NCBI RefSeq assembly: GCF_001936255.1
Contig: NZ_CP013704.1
Location: 496,001 to 560,000, forward strand
Direction of reading: 5' to 3'
Origin: Borrelia anserina Es
GTDB taxonomy: Bacteria > Spirochaetota > Spirochaetia > Borreliales > Borreliaceae
DNA: 64,000 bases
Shown here: positions 1 to 8,109 of the stretch, piece after piece
How the letters are laid out: each line of letters opens with the position of its first letter
How positions within the stretch are numbered: position 1 is the first letter of the stretch
Notes under the pieces: model-generated
The model's input: the letters and a program-made list of their open reading frames with translations, nothing else
The model's database searches: none
What the model was told of the DNA's origin: nothing
Position numbers and translations under genes: made by a program

Positions 1-24
1 GAAAAGACGTATGGTGGAGAATAA
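1..24 (+). CDS. rplV: Ribosomal protein L22, last codons only
   Basis: The first 24 bases read as seven codons (EKTYGGE) followed by TAA at 22-24, three bases before the rpsC start. In the S10 operon the gene before rpsC is rplV, so this is most likely the 3' end of L22. The call rests on operon order rather than on recognisable L22 sequence. The rpsC ribosome binding site (GGAGAATAAG region) lies inside these codons. Confidence 0.5.
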   Translation, partial: EKTYGGE

Positions 25-27
25 GAT

Positions 28-780
28 ATGGGTCAAAAAGTACATCCTTACAGTTTGAGAATTAAAATCAATAGGGATTGGAAATCAAAGTGGTATTTTC
101 ATCAAAAGTTATACTCTGAGATTCTTCACGAAGATTTCTTGATAAGACGTGAAACTATGAAGTTTCTTAAAGGAATTAGATTTGATATTTCTGATATAGA
201 GATTATTAGAAATAATCTTCAAAGGGTAACAGTAATAATTTCTACTCCAAGGCCTGGATCTGTTATTGGGATTAAGGGTGCTAATCTTGAGAAAATTGGA
301 CAATTATTAACTAAAAAAATATCTAAAAAAATTAATATTAAAATCAAAGAGATTAAGAAGCCAGAATGTGATGCTCAGATTGTTGCTAATGGAATAGCAA
401 AGCAGTTGGAGAATAGAGCTTCTTATAGGAAACTTTTAAAGTCTTCACTTTCATCTTCTATTTCCAAAGGTGTTCAAGGTGTAAAAATTAAAGTTTCAGG
501 TAGACTTGGTGGAGCTGAAATTGCTAGAAGTTTTGAAGTTAAAGAAGGACGAATCCCTCTGCATACCCTTAGAGCTAATATAGATTATGGTTTTGCTGAG
601 GCTCAGACGACTTATGGTATTATTGGTGTTAAAGTTTGGTTGTTTAAAGGAGAGGTTTTGGGAAAACAGACAAATTCAGATGCTGGTCAAGTGATTAATA
701 GGAAATCTTCAAAGGAAAAGAATGAGTATTTTAGTAAGAGCAAGATAGATGATAGGAATGATGATAAAGATAAAAGATAG
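28..780 (+). CDS. rpsC: 30S ribosomal protein S3
   Basis: S3 binds the head of the small subunit at the mRNA entry channel. The 250-residue product starts MGQKVHPYSLRIKI, typical of S3, and carries the type 2 KH loop around residues 77-86 (GSVIGIKGANL). The conserved C-terminal half (KIKVSGRLGGAEIARS) is intact to about residue 215. After that comes a polar Borrelia-type tail which stops at 778-780. The reading frame one base over stays open through the stop to 877 with a similar Lys/Asp/Ser/Asn-rich sequence, so the tail looks frame-shifted. The core of the protein is unaffected. Next gene rplP starts 116 bases downstream, an unusually large gap for this operon. Confidence 0.97.
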   Translation: MGQKVHPYSLRIKINRDWKSKWYFHQKLYSEILHEDFLIRRETMKFLKGIRFDISDIEIIRNNLQRVTVIISTPRPGSVIGIKGANLEKIGQLLTKKISKKINIKIKEIKKPECDAQIVANGIAKQLENRASYRKLLKSSLSSSISKGVQGVKIKVSGRLGGAEIARSFEVKEGRIPLHTLRANIDYGFAEAQTTYGIIGVKVWLFKGEVLGKQTNSDAGQVINRKSSKEKNEYFSKSKIDDRNDDKDKR

Positions 781-877
781 GAAAAGTTTAAATGACGATA
801 ATTTTTCTAAAGAAAAATTAGAGGTTGGATCTAAAGCCAATAGTGATTTTAAAAAGAAAAATGGTTCTGATGTCTAG
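781..877 (+). pseudogene. Out-of-frame continuation of the S3 C-terminal tail
   Basis: Reading continues across the rpsC stop in the frame shifted by +1 (AGG 779-781, then KSLNDDNFSKEKLEVG and further polar residues) and ends at TAG 875-877. The composition matches the in-frame tail just upstream. From memory, B. burgdorferi S3 is longer than 250 residues, which would fit an original single frame. A one-base indel near 770-786, a sequencing error, or a +1 slip at AGA-TAG-G would each explain it. It has no start codon or ribosome site of its own. Confidence 0.55.
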
Positions 878-896
878 AATCTTTAAGGAGCGTTAA

Positions 897-1313
897 ATGT
901 TAAGTCCGAGAAAGGTTAAGTATAGAAAGAAACAGAGGGGAAGACTTTCTGGGGAGGCTCAAAAAGGTAACAAAATATCTTTTGGAGAATATGGGCTTGT
1001 TTCTCTTGAGACATATTTTATTACTGCGAGGCAAATTGAAGCAGCTCGTGTTGCTATGACTCGTAGAGTTAAAAGGGGAGGTAAGGTTTGGATCAGGATA
1101 TTTCCAGATGTGCCCTATACCAAAAAGCCAGCTGAAACGAGAATGGGTAAAGGTAAGGGAGGGGTTGATCATTGGAATGCTCCTGTTAAGCTTGGAACTG
1201 TTATGTTTGAGATGGCTGGGGTATCTAGAGAGCTCGCTGAATCAGCTATGATGCTTGCAAGTTCTAAACTTCCGGTTAAGACTACTTTTGTAGTAAGGCG
1301 AGATTTGAGGTGA
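897..1313 (+). CDS. rplP: 50S ribosomal protein L16
   Basis: L16 sits near the peptidyl-transferase centre and the A-site tRNA elbow. The 138-residue product begins [16 protein letters not shown] and holds the family's conserved core around residues 50-95 ([23 protein letters not shown] and [10 protein letters not shown], given here as separate parts of one block). Length is normal for the family. The ribosome site AAGGAG at 885-890 sits six bases before ATG. rpmC follows after three bases, so the two are probably translationally coupled. Confidence 0.98.
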   Translation: MLSPRKVKYRKKQRGRLSGEAQKGNKISFGEYGLVSLETYFITARQIEAARVAMTRRVKRGGKVWIRIFPDVPYTKKPAETRMGKGKGGVDHWNAPVKLGTVMFEMAGVSRELAESAMMLASSKLPVKTTFVVRRDLR

Positions 1314-1316
1314 GTT

Positions 1317-1517
1317 ATGTTAAAAAAATTTAAGGATCTTACTTTTGAGGATATAAAAGCTAAGAAATTGGCTTTAAAAAAGGAATATATGGACTTAAGA
1401 TTTAAGGCTGTAGTTGGTCATGTTGAAAATCCTTTGAAAAAAAGAGAGTTAAGGCGGGATATTGCAAGGCTTAATATGATAATTCATGAATATGAAATAG
1501 GTATTAGGAAGGTTTAG
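1317..1517 (+). CDS. rpmC: 50S ribosomal protein L29
   Basis: L29 is the small helical protein at the polypeptide exit tunnel near L23, contacting trigger factor and SRP. The 66-residue product is made of two helices, with the conserved pattern of Lys/Leu-rich first helix and the [16 protein letters not shown] signature around residues 37-53. The gene follows rplP by three bases, and the tail of rplP (GAGGTGAG) supplies the ribosome site. Confidence 0.97.
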   Translation: MLKKFKDLTFEDIKAKKLALKKEYMDLRFKAVVGHVENPLKKRELRRDIARLNMIIHEYEIGIRKV

Positions 1518-1522
1518 ATATT

Positions 1523-1777
1523 ATGGCAAGAGAAAATAAGAAAGAATTAATTGGTAAAGTTGTTAGTGATAAGATGAGTAAAACAATAGTTGTTGAAGTT
1601 GTACAAAGAAAAATGCATCCTATTTATCATAAATACTTAAAAGTTAGCAAAAGAGTTAAAGCTCATGATGAAAGGGAGGAATCAAGACTTGGAGATAAGG
1701 TAAGGATTATTGAGGCCAGACCTATTAGTAAGGAAAAAAGATGGATGCTTGTTGAAATTTTGGAGAAGTTAAAATAA
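1523..1777 (+). CDS. rpsQ: 30S ribosomal protein S17
   Basis: S17 is a primary 16S rRNA-binding protein with an OB fold. The 84-residue product shows the family signature [16 protein letters not shown] at residues 11-26 and [10 protein letters not shown] shortly after, then [20 protein letters not shown] near residues 55-74. Length is normal. It lies five bases after rpmC and about 30 bases before rplN. Confidence 0.98.
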   Translation: MARENKKELIGKVVSDKMSKTIVVEVVQRKMHPIYHKYLKVSKRVKAHDEREESRLGDKVRIIEARPISKEKRWMLVEILEKLK

Positions 1778-1807
1778 TTCTATTCATTTTTATAGAGGAG
1801 ATTAATT

Positions 1808-2176
1808 ATGATACAGATGCAAACATATTTAACAGTTTCTGACAATACAGGCGGTAAGATAGCACAGTGCATAAAGGTTCTTGGTGGGAGTAAAAAACGA
1901 TATGCTAAGGTTGGGGATATAATAGTTGTTGCTGTCAAGCAAGCAATTCCTAATTCACCTGTTAAGAAGGGAGATGTACATAAAGCTGTGGTTATTAGAA
2001 CATCAAAAGAGATAAGACGTAAGAATGGTACTTATGTTAGGTTTGATGATAATGCATGTGTTATACTTGATGCTAATTTAAATCCAAGAGGTAAGAGGGT
2101 TTTTGGACCTGTTGCAAGGGAGTTAAGGGAGGCTAACTTTATGAAAGTTGTTTCGTTAGCTTCAGAGGTAATATGA
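1808..2176 (+). CDS. rplN: 50S ribosomal protein L14
   Basis: L14 binds 23S rRNA at the subunit interface and forms part of bridges to the 30S. The product is 122 residues, the usual length, with [17 protein letters not shown] at the start and the [18 protein letters not shown] block around residues 27-45. AGAGGAG at 1794-1800 is the ribosome site, seven bases before ATG. Its stop overlaps the ribosome site of rplX. Confidence 0.98.
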   Translation: MIQMQTYLTVSDNTGGKIAQCIKVLGGSKKRYAKVGDIIVVAVKQAIPNSPVKKGDVHKAVVIRTSKEIRRKNGTYVRFDDNACVILDANLNPRGKRVFGPVARELREANFMKVVSLASEVI

Positions 2177-2187
2177 GGAGTTTGCTT

Positions 2188-2493
2188 ATGAATATAAAGT
2201 TGAAAGTAGGCGACAATGTAAAAATTCTTTGTGGCAAGGATAGAGGTAAGACAGGCGAAATTCTTAGTATAGATAGAAAAAAGCTTAAGGTTGTTGTTAA
2301 GTCTTGTAATATGGTCAAAAAAGTTATCAAGGCGAGAACTCCTCAGGAGAGAGGTAAGATAACCTCAAAGGAAGCACCTATGGATATTTCAAATGTAATG
2401 TTATTTTCAGGTGGTATAGCTTCAAGGCTGGGAATTAAATTTGAAAATAATGAAAAAAAGAGATACCTTAAAAAGAATGGGGAGAATTTTTAG
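2188..2493 (+). CDS. rplX: 50S ribosomal protein L24
   Basis: L24 is an assembly initiator for the large subunit and sits near the exit tunnel. An ATG at 2173 is in frame, but the strong ribosome site GAGGAG at 2175-2180 lies after it and seven bases before ATG 2188, so I place the start there. That gives 101 residues beginning [21 protein letters not shown], a KOW motif typical of L24, with no leader peptide. The upstream rplN stop overlaps the ribosome site, suggesting coupled translation. Confidence 0.95.
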   Translation: MNIKLKVGDNVKILCGKDRGKTGEILSIDRKKLKVVVKSCNMVKKVIKARTPQERGKITSKEAPMDISNVMLFSGGIASRLGIKFENNEKKRYLKKNGENF

Positions 2494-2496
2494 ATT

Positions 2497-3045
2497 ATGA
2501 GTTATATTCCTGAGTTAAAGAGGCATTATAAAGATAAGATTGTAAAAGAGTTTGTTAGTGAATTTCAATATAAATCTATTATGCAGGTTCCAAAGGTAGA
2601 GAAAGTTGTTGTTTCTATGGGAGTGGGTGATGCTGTTAAGAATAAGAAGCTTTTAGATTCAGCTGTTTTTGAGCTTAGTCAAATTACTGGACAACGGGCT
2701 GTAAAGACAAAAGCTAAGAAAGCTATTGCTGGATTTAAGATTAGGCAAGGTCAAGAGATAGGGGCTAAGGTTACGCTTCGAGGGAATATTATGTATGAGT
2801 TTTTATATAAACTTATTAATTTGGCATTGCCTCGTGTTAAGGATTTTAGAGGTTTAGATGGTAATGCTTTTGATGGTAATGGCAATTACTCTTTTGGAAT
2901 AGCAGAGCAAATAATATTTTCTGAGATTGATTATGATAAGATAGAAAGGATATCTGGCTTGAATATTACGATAGTGACTACGGCTTTAAATGACAAAGAG
3001 GGTAAAGCTTTGCTTTCTAAGTTAGGTATGCCATTTAGTAGTTAG
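2497..3045 (+). CDS. rplE: 50S ribosomal protein L5
   Basis: L5 binds 5S rRNA and contacts the P-site tRNA and S13. The 182-residue product has the conserved [17 protein letters not shown] at about residues 30-46, [12 protein letters not shown] around 90-101, and [10 protein letters not shown] near 115. Length is normal. GGGGAG upstream inside the end of rplX is the likely ribosome site; the gap to rplX is three bases. Confidence 0.98.
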   Translation: MSYIPELKRHYKDKIVKEFVSEFQYKSIMQVPKVEKVVVSMGVGDAVKNKKLLDSAVFELSQITGQRAVKTKAKKAIAGFKIRQGQEIGAKVTLRGNIMYEFLYKLINLALPRVKDFRGLDGNAFDGNGNYSFGIAEQIIFSEIDYDKIERISGLNITIVTTALNDKEGKALLSKLGMPFSS

Positions 3046-3059
3046 AGGAGTTTTTATTT

Positions 3060-3245
3060 ATGGCTAAAAAATCAATGATAGTTAAGGCCTTACGAAAGCC
3101 AAAATATAAAACAAGACAAAAAAATCGATGTAAATTGTGTGGGCGTCCAAAGGGGTATATGAGAGATTTTGGTATGTGTCGTATATGCTTTAGGAATCAT
3201 GCATCTGCAGGATTAATTCCTGGTGTCTCAAAATCAAGCTGGTAA
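3060..3245 (+). CDS. rpsZ: 30S ribosomal protein S14, zinc-binding short type
   Basis: S14 is needed for late assembly of the 30S head. The product is 61 residues, the short form, and keeps all four cysteines of the zinc ribbon as CKLC (residues 22-25) and CRIC (residues 40-43). This is the C+ type; the longer zinc-free paralogue is not in this window. The ribosome site GAGGAG at 3046-3051 precedes ATG by eight bases. Confidence 0.97.
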   Translation: MAKKSMIVKALRKPKYKTRQKNRCKLCGRPKGYMRDFGMCRICFRNHASAGLIPGVSKSSW

Positions 3246-3254
3246 GGAGAATTT

Positions 3255-3653
3255 ATGGCTGTTACACATTCAGTGGGAGATATGTTAACTAAGATAAGAA
3301 ATGCAAGTAGGGTTAAGCATGAGTCTGTGGACTTAAAGATGTCTAAAATAAATAAGTCTATCTTAAATATTCTCAAGGAAGAAGGATATATTAAAAATTA
3401 TAGCATCTTTGATAAAAAAGGCATTTCTTATATTCGGGCAATACTAAATTATGATAAAAATAGGAATCCGGCTATAAATAAAATAGATGCCATTTCAACT
3501 CCTGGTAGAAAAGTTTATTCTTCATATAAAAATATGCCAAGAATAAAAAATGGGTATGGCATATTGATAGTGTCTTCTTCAAAGGGTGTTATCACTGGCA
3601 AGCAAGCCAGAGATAGTAAAGTAGGTGGTGAGCTAATTTGCTCAGTTTGGTAA
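3255..3653 (+). CDS. rpsH: 30S ribosomal protein S8
   Basis: S8 binds the central domain of 16S rRNA and, in many bacteria, represses its own operon. The 132-residue product begins MAVTHSVGDMLTKIRNAS and carries STPGRKVYSSYKNMPRIKNGYGI from about residue 78 on, shown here only as a position guide, ending in the family's GGELICSVW. AAGGAG at 3244-3249 is the ribosome site. Confidence 0.98.
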   Translation: MAVTHSVGDMLTKIRNASRVKHESVDLKMSKINKSILNILKEEGYIKNYSIFDKKGISYIRAILNYDKNRNPAINKIDAISTPGRKVYSSYKNMPRIKNGYGILIVSSSKGVITGKQARDSKVGGELICSVW

Positions 3654-3672
3654 GGTTAAGAGGTAGGTAAAT

Positions 3673-4215
3673 ATGTCACGTATTGGTAAACTTCCTATAA
3701 AGATAGTTGATTCTGTGAAAGTTGATATTAAAGATAACGTAATATCAGTTGAAGGTAAGAGGGGTAAATTGAGCCAAGAAATAAATAGTAGTATTCAGGT
3801 TAAGATTGAGAATAGCAATATTATTATTGAGCGTTCTTTTGACGACAAACAGACAAGAGCTTTCCATGGGCTTTATAGAAGTTTGATTTTTAATATGGTT
3901 AAAGGAGTGTCTGATGGGTTCTCAAAATCTCTTATTATTAGTGGTATAGGATATAGGGTTGAACAACAAGGAAAGAGTCTTTTTTTTAATTTAGGATATT
4001 CAACTCAATTTGAGTATGTAATTCCGGAAGGAATTAATATTCAACTTGATGGTAATACTAAAATTTCTGTTGAGGGTATAGATAAGTGTAGAGTTGGGCA
4101 GGTGGCTGCTGAGATTAGAAGTTTGAAGGTTCCAGAACCATATAAAGGTAAAGGAATTAAATATGATAATGAAGTAAGCAGAAGAAAAATAGGAAAATCA
4201 GGAGTAAAAAAATAG
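3673..4215 (+). CDS. rplF: 50S ribosomal protein L6
   Basis: L6 binds near the sarcin-ricin loop and the elongation factor site. The 180-residue product has the duplicated L6 fold: first repeat MSRIGKLPIKIVDSVKVDI, second repeat FSKSLIISGIGYRVEQQGK, and the signature VPEPYKGKGIKYDNE close to the C terminus (about residues 154-168). Length is normal and the frame is intact. rplR follows after 17 bases. Confidence 0.98.
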   Translation: MSRIGKLPIKIVDSVKVDIKDNVISVEGKRGKLSQEINSSIQVKIENSNIIIERSFDDKQTRAFHGLYRSLIFNMVKGVSDGFSKSLIISGIGYRVEQQGKSLFFNLGYSTQFEYVIPEGINIQLDGNTKISVEGIDKCRVGQVAAEIRSLKVPEPYKGKGIKYDNEVSRRKIGKSGVKK

Positions 4216-4232
4216 GTTTTAGGTGAGCATTT

Positions 4233-4592
4233 ATGAAAAGAATAGAAGAAGCTGAAAAAAGAAATATAAAGCGAAAAAAAAGGATAAGAAGTAGGATTGG
4301 ATTTGGTATTGCGGAGAGACCGAGGGTTACAGTTTTTAAGTCTAATAAATATTTTTATGCTCAAGTCATTGATGATGTAGCAGGTCATACTCTTGCAAGT
4401 GTCTCTACTATTGAAAGGGATCTTAAATTGAATAAAAATGTTGAAGATGTAAGGAAACTTGGTGAGGTTCTTGCAAGGAGGCTTAAAGATAAAAATATAA
4501 GTAAACTTATTTTTGATAGAAATGGTTATAAGTATTACGGTCTTATTGCAAGTTTTGCAACTTCCTTGCGTGAAGCCGGAATTGATGTTTAG
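4233..4592 (+). CDS. rplR: 50S ribosomal protein L18
   Basis: L18 binds 5S rRNA and carries it into the central protuberance. The 119-residue product has a basic N terminus ([14 protein letters not shown]) followed by [20 protein letters not shown] and ends in the conserved [17 protein letters not shown]. Length is normal. TTAGGTGAG lies just upstream of the ATG as ribosome site. Confidence 0.98.
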   Translation: MKRIEEAEKRNIKRKKRIRSRIGFGIAERPRVTVFKSNKYFYAQVIDDVAGHTLASVSTIERDLKLNKNVEDVRKLGEVLARRLKDKNISKLIFDRNGYKYYGLIASFATSLREAGIDV

Positions 4593-4604
4593 GGAGGAAT
4601 TATA

Positions 4605-5099
4605 GTGGAATCTCAAGTTCATAAAAAGCAAGTAGAGAAATTAATATCATTAAATAGAGTTACTAAGGTTATAAAGGGTGGAAGAAGGTTTTCTTTTTCT
4701 GCTTTTATGGTTGTTGGTGATGGTGAAGGTCAAGTTGGTTGGGGATTTGGTAAGGCCAATGATGCTAGTGATGCAATAAAGAAGAGTTTAACGAATGCCA
4801 GGAAAAATTTAAAGTTTATTCCTGTTAGGAAAGGAACTCTTCCTCATATGGTTGTTGGAGATTTTAAGAAAGCTAAGGTTTTGATCAAGCCAGCTACTCA
4901 AGGTACTGGTATTATTGCAGGGGGACCTGTTCGTGCTGTCATGGAGGCGTTGGGAGTTCATGATATTTTAAGTAAATCTCTTGGTTCAAATAATTCTATG
5001 AATGTAGTAAAGGCAACTTTTAAAGCATTTGACTTGGTTTTAGATGCTAAAAAGGTAGCGGATATAAGAGGTAAAACTTTAAGGGCTTTATGGAGTTAG
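4605..5099 (+). CDS. rpsE: 30S ribosomal protein S5
   Basis: S5 lies at the mRNA entry site and affects decoding accuracy. The product is 164 residues from a GTG start; the ribosome site AGGGAGGA at 4592-4598 lies six bases upstream. The double-stranded RNA-binding part carries VIKGGRRFSFSAFMVVGDG near residues 22-40 and GWGFGKANDASDAIKK right after it. The C-terminal part has GTGIIAGGPVRAVMEALG around residue 105-122. Confidence 0.98.
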   Translation: MESQVHKKQVEKLISLNRVTKVIKGGRRFSFSAFMVVGDGEGQVGWGFGKANDASDAIKKSLTNARKNLKFIPVRKGTLPHMVVGDFKKAKVLIKPATQGTGIIAGGPVRAVMEALGVHDILSKSLGSNNSMNVVKATFKAFDLVLDAKKVADIRGKTLRALWS

Positions 5100-5102
5100 T
5101 TT

Positions 5103-5414
5103 ATGATTAAGAGAAAATTGCGACTTCAGCTTAAAAAGGTTAGGTTTAAAGCTTCAAGGTCTAGGATTAAGAATAGGGCTTTTGCTAGAAGAATGGAAAA
5201 GAATAGGGAAATTCTTGCTAAGAGCAATATTACAGTTAAGGTTGAACTTAGGAGGAGTCTTATTGGAAAGTTAGACAGTAAGGTTAAGACATTGAAAGCC
5301 TTAGGTTTAAAGAGAATAGGAGATAAAAAAGTTCATATTTTAAACAAGTCTCTTCAAGGGATGCTTAGTAGTGTAATTAGCATGGTTTTATTAAGTGAGG
5401 TAAATAATGATTAA
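5103..5414 (+). CDS. rpmD: 50S ribosomal protein L30 with N-terminal extension
   Basis: The C-terminal about 60 residues are a standard bacterial L30 ([20 protein letters not shown], then [15 protein letters not shown]). In front lies a highly basic stretch of about 43 residues ([20 protein letters not shown] and onward) that ordinary 60-residue L30 proteins lack. The extension is in frame, follows rpsE by three bases, and has no better internal start, so it seems real. I recall B. burgdorferi L30 also being long. Its end overlaps rplO by eight bases. Confidence 0.93.
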   Translation: MIKRKLRLQLKKVRFKASRSRIKNRAFARRMEKNREILAKSNITVKVELRRSLIGKLDSKVKTLKALGLKRIGDKKVHILNKSLQGMLSSVISMVLLSEVNND

Positions 5415-5844
5415 TCTAAAGAGGCCTTTGGGTGCTAATAAGTCTAGAAAAATTGTTGGTAGGGGTCCAGGTTCTGGACTTGGGAAAACCTCTGGACGAG
5501 GACAAAAGGGGCAGAAAGCTAGAAATAGTTCGCCAAGGGTTGGTTTTGAAGGAGGACAAACTCCTCTTTATAGAAGACTTCCAAGGCGAGGTTTTTCTAA
5601 TCATCGTTATAAGGTAAGATACGAAATTGTGAGACTTGGAGATATAGATAAAAAATTTGAAACTGGAGACTTAGTAAATTATAGTACTTTGTTACAAAAA
5701 GGACTTGTAGGTAAAAACAAGAAGAATATTAAAATTTTGGCTAATGGTGAACTTACTAAAAAGGTTAATCTTGAAGTTTCTAGCATTTCAAAATCTGCTG
5801 AAGAATTGGCAACAAAAATTGGCTGTAGTATTAAATTGATTTAA
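5407..5844 (+). CDS. rplO: 50S ribosomal protein L15
   Basis: L15 is a late-assembling large-subunit protein. The 145-residue product opens with the family's Gly-rich unfolded arm ([20 protein letters not shown], about residues 18-37), then [20 protein letters not shown]. It overlaps the end of rpmD by eight bases, with GTGAGG at about 5395-5400 inside rpmD as ribosome site. Confidence 0.98.
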   Translation: MINLKRPLGANKSRKIVGRGPGSGLGKTSGRGQKGQKARNSSPRVGFEGGQTPLYRRLPRRGFSNHRYKVRYEIVRLGDIDKKFETGDLVNYSTLLQKGLVGKNKKNIKILANGELTKKVNLEVSSISKSAEELATKIGCSIKLI

Positions 5845-5856
5845 GATGGTAATGAG

Positions 5857-7161
5857 ATGAAAGGTTTGGTTTTTAATTTATTGACAATTAAAGATTTAAG
5901 GAGCAAGTTCTTATTTACTCTGTTTATTCTTTTTATTTTTAGAGTAGGATCTTACTTGCCGATACCAGGAATAGATCCTGTAGCTCTTAGGAGTTATTTT
6001 AAATCTCAGTCAGATTTTTCAATTACTAATTATTTTGATTTTTTTTCAGGTGGTGCTTTTAGTAATTTTTCCATATTTATGCTTAGCATAGGACCTTACA
6101 TTTCAGCATCAATTATTGTTCAACTTCTTATTTATTCTTTTCCTTCTCTTAAGAAGATGCAGGAAGGTGATAATGGAAGAAAAAAAATAAAAAAATATAC
6201 AAAGTATCTAACGATTGTTGCTTCAATAGCTCAAGGGTATGCTACGAGTCTTTATGCCAAGAGTATTCCTGGAGCAATTAATATGCCTTTTTATAGATAT
6301 ATTTTTATTTCTATTTTAACGGTTACAACGGGTACTTTTGTTCTTTTATGGCTTGGTGAACAAATTAATCAAAGAGGAGTTGGAAATGGTGCATCTTTGA
6401 TAATTTTTTCAGGGATAGTAGTTAGACTTCAAGCTGCTTTATTTAATCTATTTCAAAGCATGAGAGATCCATCTCAAAATATTAATCCTGTCTTTGTAAT
6501 ATTAGTTTTGAGTGTTTTTGTTTTGGTTATAATATTGATCATATATGAGTATAAGGCACAAAGACGGATTACTATTCATTATGCTAGAGCAAACTCACGC
6601 AATACAGTTAGTTCATACCTACCAATTAAACTTAATCCATCAGGTGTTTTGCCTGTTATTTTTGCATCTGTGCTTATTACGTTGCCTTTGCAAATTTTGA
6701 GTGGATTTGCTGGGACTTCTGTTATTTCAAGACAGATTTTATCTTATTTAAGACCTAATGGATTTTATTATACTTTATTGAATGTGATTTTAATTATAGG
6801 TTTTACATATTTTTATTCAAAGATACAATTGAGTCCAAAAGATATAAGTAATAATGTTCGAAAAAATGGGGGAACTATTCCAGGTATAAAGGCGAGTGAT
6901 GTGGAGGCTTATTTGGATAAAATAATGAACAGAACATTATTTTCAGGTTCTATTTTTTTGTCTATTATTGCAATTATTCCGTTTTTAGTGCAAAATATTT
7001 TTAGATTTCCTTATGATGTCTCAAGGATTATGGGTAGTTCTTCACTGCTTATTATGGTGGGTGTAGCTCTTGATACATTAATTCAGATTGATGCATATTT
7101 AAAGACTCAAGGATTGTCTCATGGAACTAGTAAAAAGTATGCTTTTTTACAGAAAATTTAG
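5857..7161 (+). CDS. secY: Sec translocase channel subunit SecY
   Basis: SecY forms the protein-conducting channel of the inner membrane with SecE and SecG. The 434-residue product shows ten hydrophobic spans. Signatures are GSYLPIPGIDP (about residues 31-41), the GPYISASIIVQLL helix near residue 80-92, and the fourth-loop motif NQRGVGNGASLIIFSGIV near 170-187. Length is typical. It sits between rplO and rpmJ, as in most bacteria. A run of nearly uninterrupted A at about 6179-6198 encodes Arg-Lys-Lys-Ile-Lys-Lys and could be slippery. Confidence 0.98.
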   Translation: MKGLVFNLLTIKDLRSKFLFTLFILFIFRVGSYLPIPGIDPVALRSYFKSQSDFSITNYFDFFSGGAFSNFSIFMLSIGPYISASIIVQLLIYSFPSLKKMQEGDNGRKKIKKYTKYLTIVASIAQGYATSLYAKSIPGAINMPFYRYIFISILTVTTGTFVLLWLGEQINQRGVGNGASLIIFSGIVVRLQAALFNLFQSMRDPSQNINPVFVILVLSVFVLVIILIIYEYKAQRRITIHYARANSRNTVSSYLPIKLNPSGVLPVIFASVLITLPLQILSGFAGTSVISRQILSYLRPNGFYYTLLNVILIIGFTYFYSKIQLSPKDISNNVRKNGGTIPGIKASDVEAYLDKIMNRTLFSGSIFLSIIAIIPFLVQNIFRFPYDVSRIMGSSSLLIMVGVALDTLIQIDAYLKTQGLSHGTSKKYAFLQKI

Positions 7162-7170
7162 GAGTAATTT

Positions 7171-7284
7171 ATGAAAGTTAGGGCAAGTGTAAAACCAATT
7201 TGTGAAAAATGTAAAGTAATAAAAAGAAAAGGTGTTTTAAGAATTATTTGTGATAATCTTAAACACAAGCAAAGACAAAAATGA
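7171..7284 (+). CDS. rpmJ: 50S ribosomal protein L36, zinc-binding type
   Basis: A 37-residue frame between secY and rpsM. The product starts [16 protein letters not shown] and keeps the zinc ligands of the C+ type L36: Cys11, Cys14, Cys27 and His32. Length and position in the operon are exactly those of L36. AGGAGTAA at 7161-7167 is the ribosome site. Confidence 0.97.
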   Translation: MKVRASVKPICEKCKVIKRKGVLRIICDNLKHKQRQK

Positions 7285-7293
7285 GGGGAAAAA

Positions 7294-7671
7294 ATGGCTA
7301 GAATAGCAGGAATAGATTTGCCAAATAACAAACAACTTCAGATCGCTCTTACATCTATTTATGGCATAGGAAGAGCTAGGGCTTTAGAGATTTGTAAAAA
7401 AACAGATATTTTACCAGATAAAAGAGCTAAAGATTTGGATAATGATGAAGTTAATAAGCTTAGAAAAATAATTGAGAGTAACTATGTTGTTGAAGGAAAA
7501 CTCAGAAGTGAATTAGCTATGTCGATTAAGAGACTTATGGATATCGCATGTTATAGGGGACTTAGGCATAGAAAAGGTTTGCCTTTAAGAGGTCAAAGAA
7601 CTAAAACTAACGCAAGAACTAGAAAGGGAAAGAGAAAAACTGTGGCTAATAAGAAAATGGCTGCTAAATAA
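7294..7671 (+). CDS. rpsM: 30S ribosomal protein S13
   Basis: S13 is at the top of the 30S head and contacts both the P-site tRNA and L5. The 125-residue product begins [20 protein letters not shown] and contains [14 protein letters not shown], then [20 protein letters not shown] close to residues 87-106, and a basic tail. GAGGGG at 7283-7288 is the ribosome site. Confidence 0.98.
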   Translation: MARIAGIDLPNNKQLQIALTSIYGIGRARALEICKKTDILPDKRAKDLDNDEVNKLRKIIESNYVVEGKLRSELAMSIKRLMDIACYRGLRHRKGLPLRGQRTKTNARTRKGKRKTVANKKMAAK

Positions 7672-7701
7672 AGTTGTTTTGCTTATGAAGGAGAGAGAAG
7701 T

Positions 7702-8094
7702 TTGAGTGCAAAAGTATCAACTAACAAGAAAAAGGTGATAAAACGAAGTATTGGTGAGGGTAATGTTTATATACAGGCTACTTTTAATAATACAATCGTA
7801 ACTGTATCAGACATAAAAGGAAATACTTTAGCTTGGGCAAGTGCAGGTGGAATGGGCTTTAAGGGTGCTAAAAAATCAACTCCTTATGCTGCTCAGATGA
7901 CTGCAGAAGCGGCTTTAGGTAAGGTTAAGGATTTTGGTATTAATTATGTTCATGTTTTTGTTAAAGGACCAGGAATTGGTAGAGAGTCTGCCATACGAGC
8001 TGTTGGATCGACAGGTGTAATTGTCAAATCAATCTCAGATATTACTCCAATACCACATAATGGGTGTAGACCTAAGAAAACTAGACGAGTTTAG
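7702..8094 (+). CDS. rpsK: 30S ribosomal protein S11
   Basis: S11 lies on the 30S platform near the E site. The 130-residue product starts from TTG with AAGGAGAGAG at 7688-7697 upstream. It has the basic N-terminal arm, [19 protein letters not shown] at about residues 20-38, the [17 protein letters not shown] block, and the family signature [15 protein letters not shown] near residues 88-102, ending in PKKTRRV. Confidence 0.98.
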   Translation: MSAKVSTNKKKVIKRSIGEGNVYIQATFNNTIVTVSDIKGNTLAWASAGGMGFKGAKKSTPYAAQMTAEAALGKVKDFGINYVHVFVKGPGIGRESAIRAVGSTGVIVKSISDITPIPHNGCRPKKTRRV

Positions 8095-8109
8095 TTAGAG
8101 GAGCTATTG

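Noticed and set aside
4041-4631. Long minus-strand frame across rplF and rplR
   Set aside because: It lies opposite two certain ribosomal genes with no ribosome site; a mirror of their codon use.
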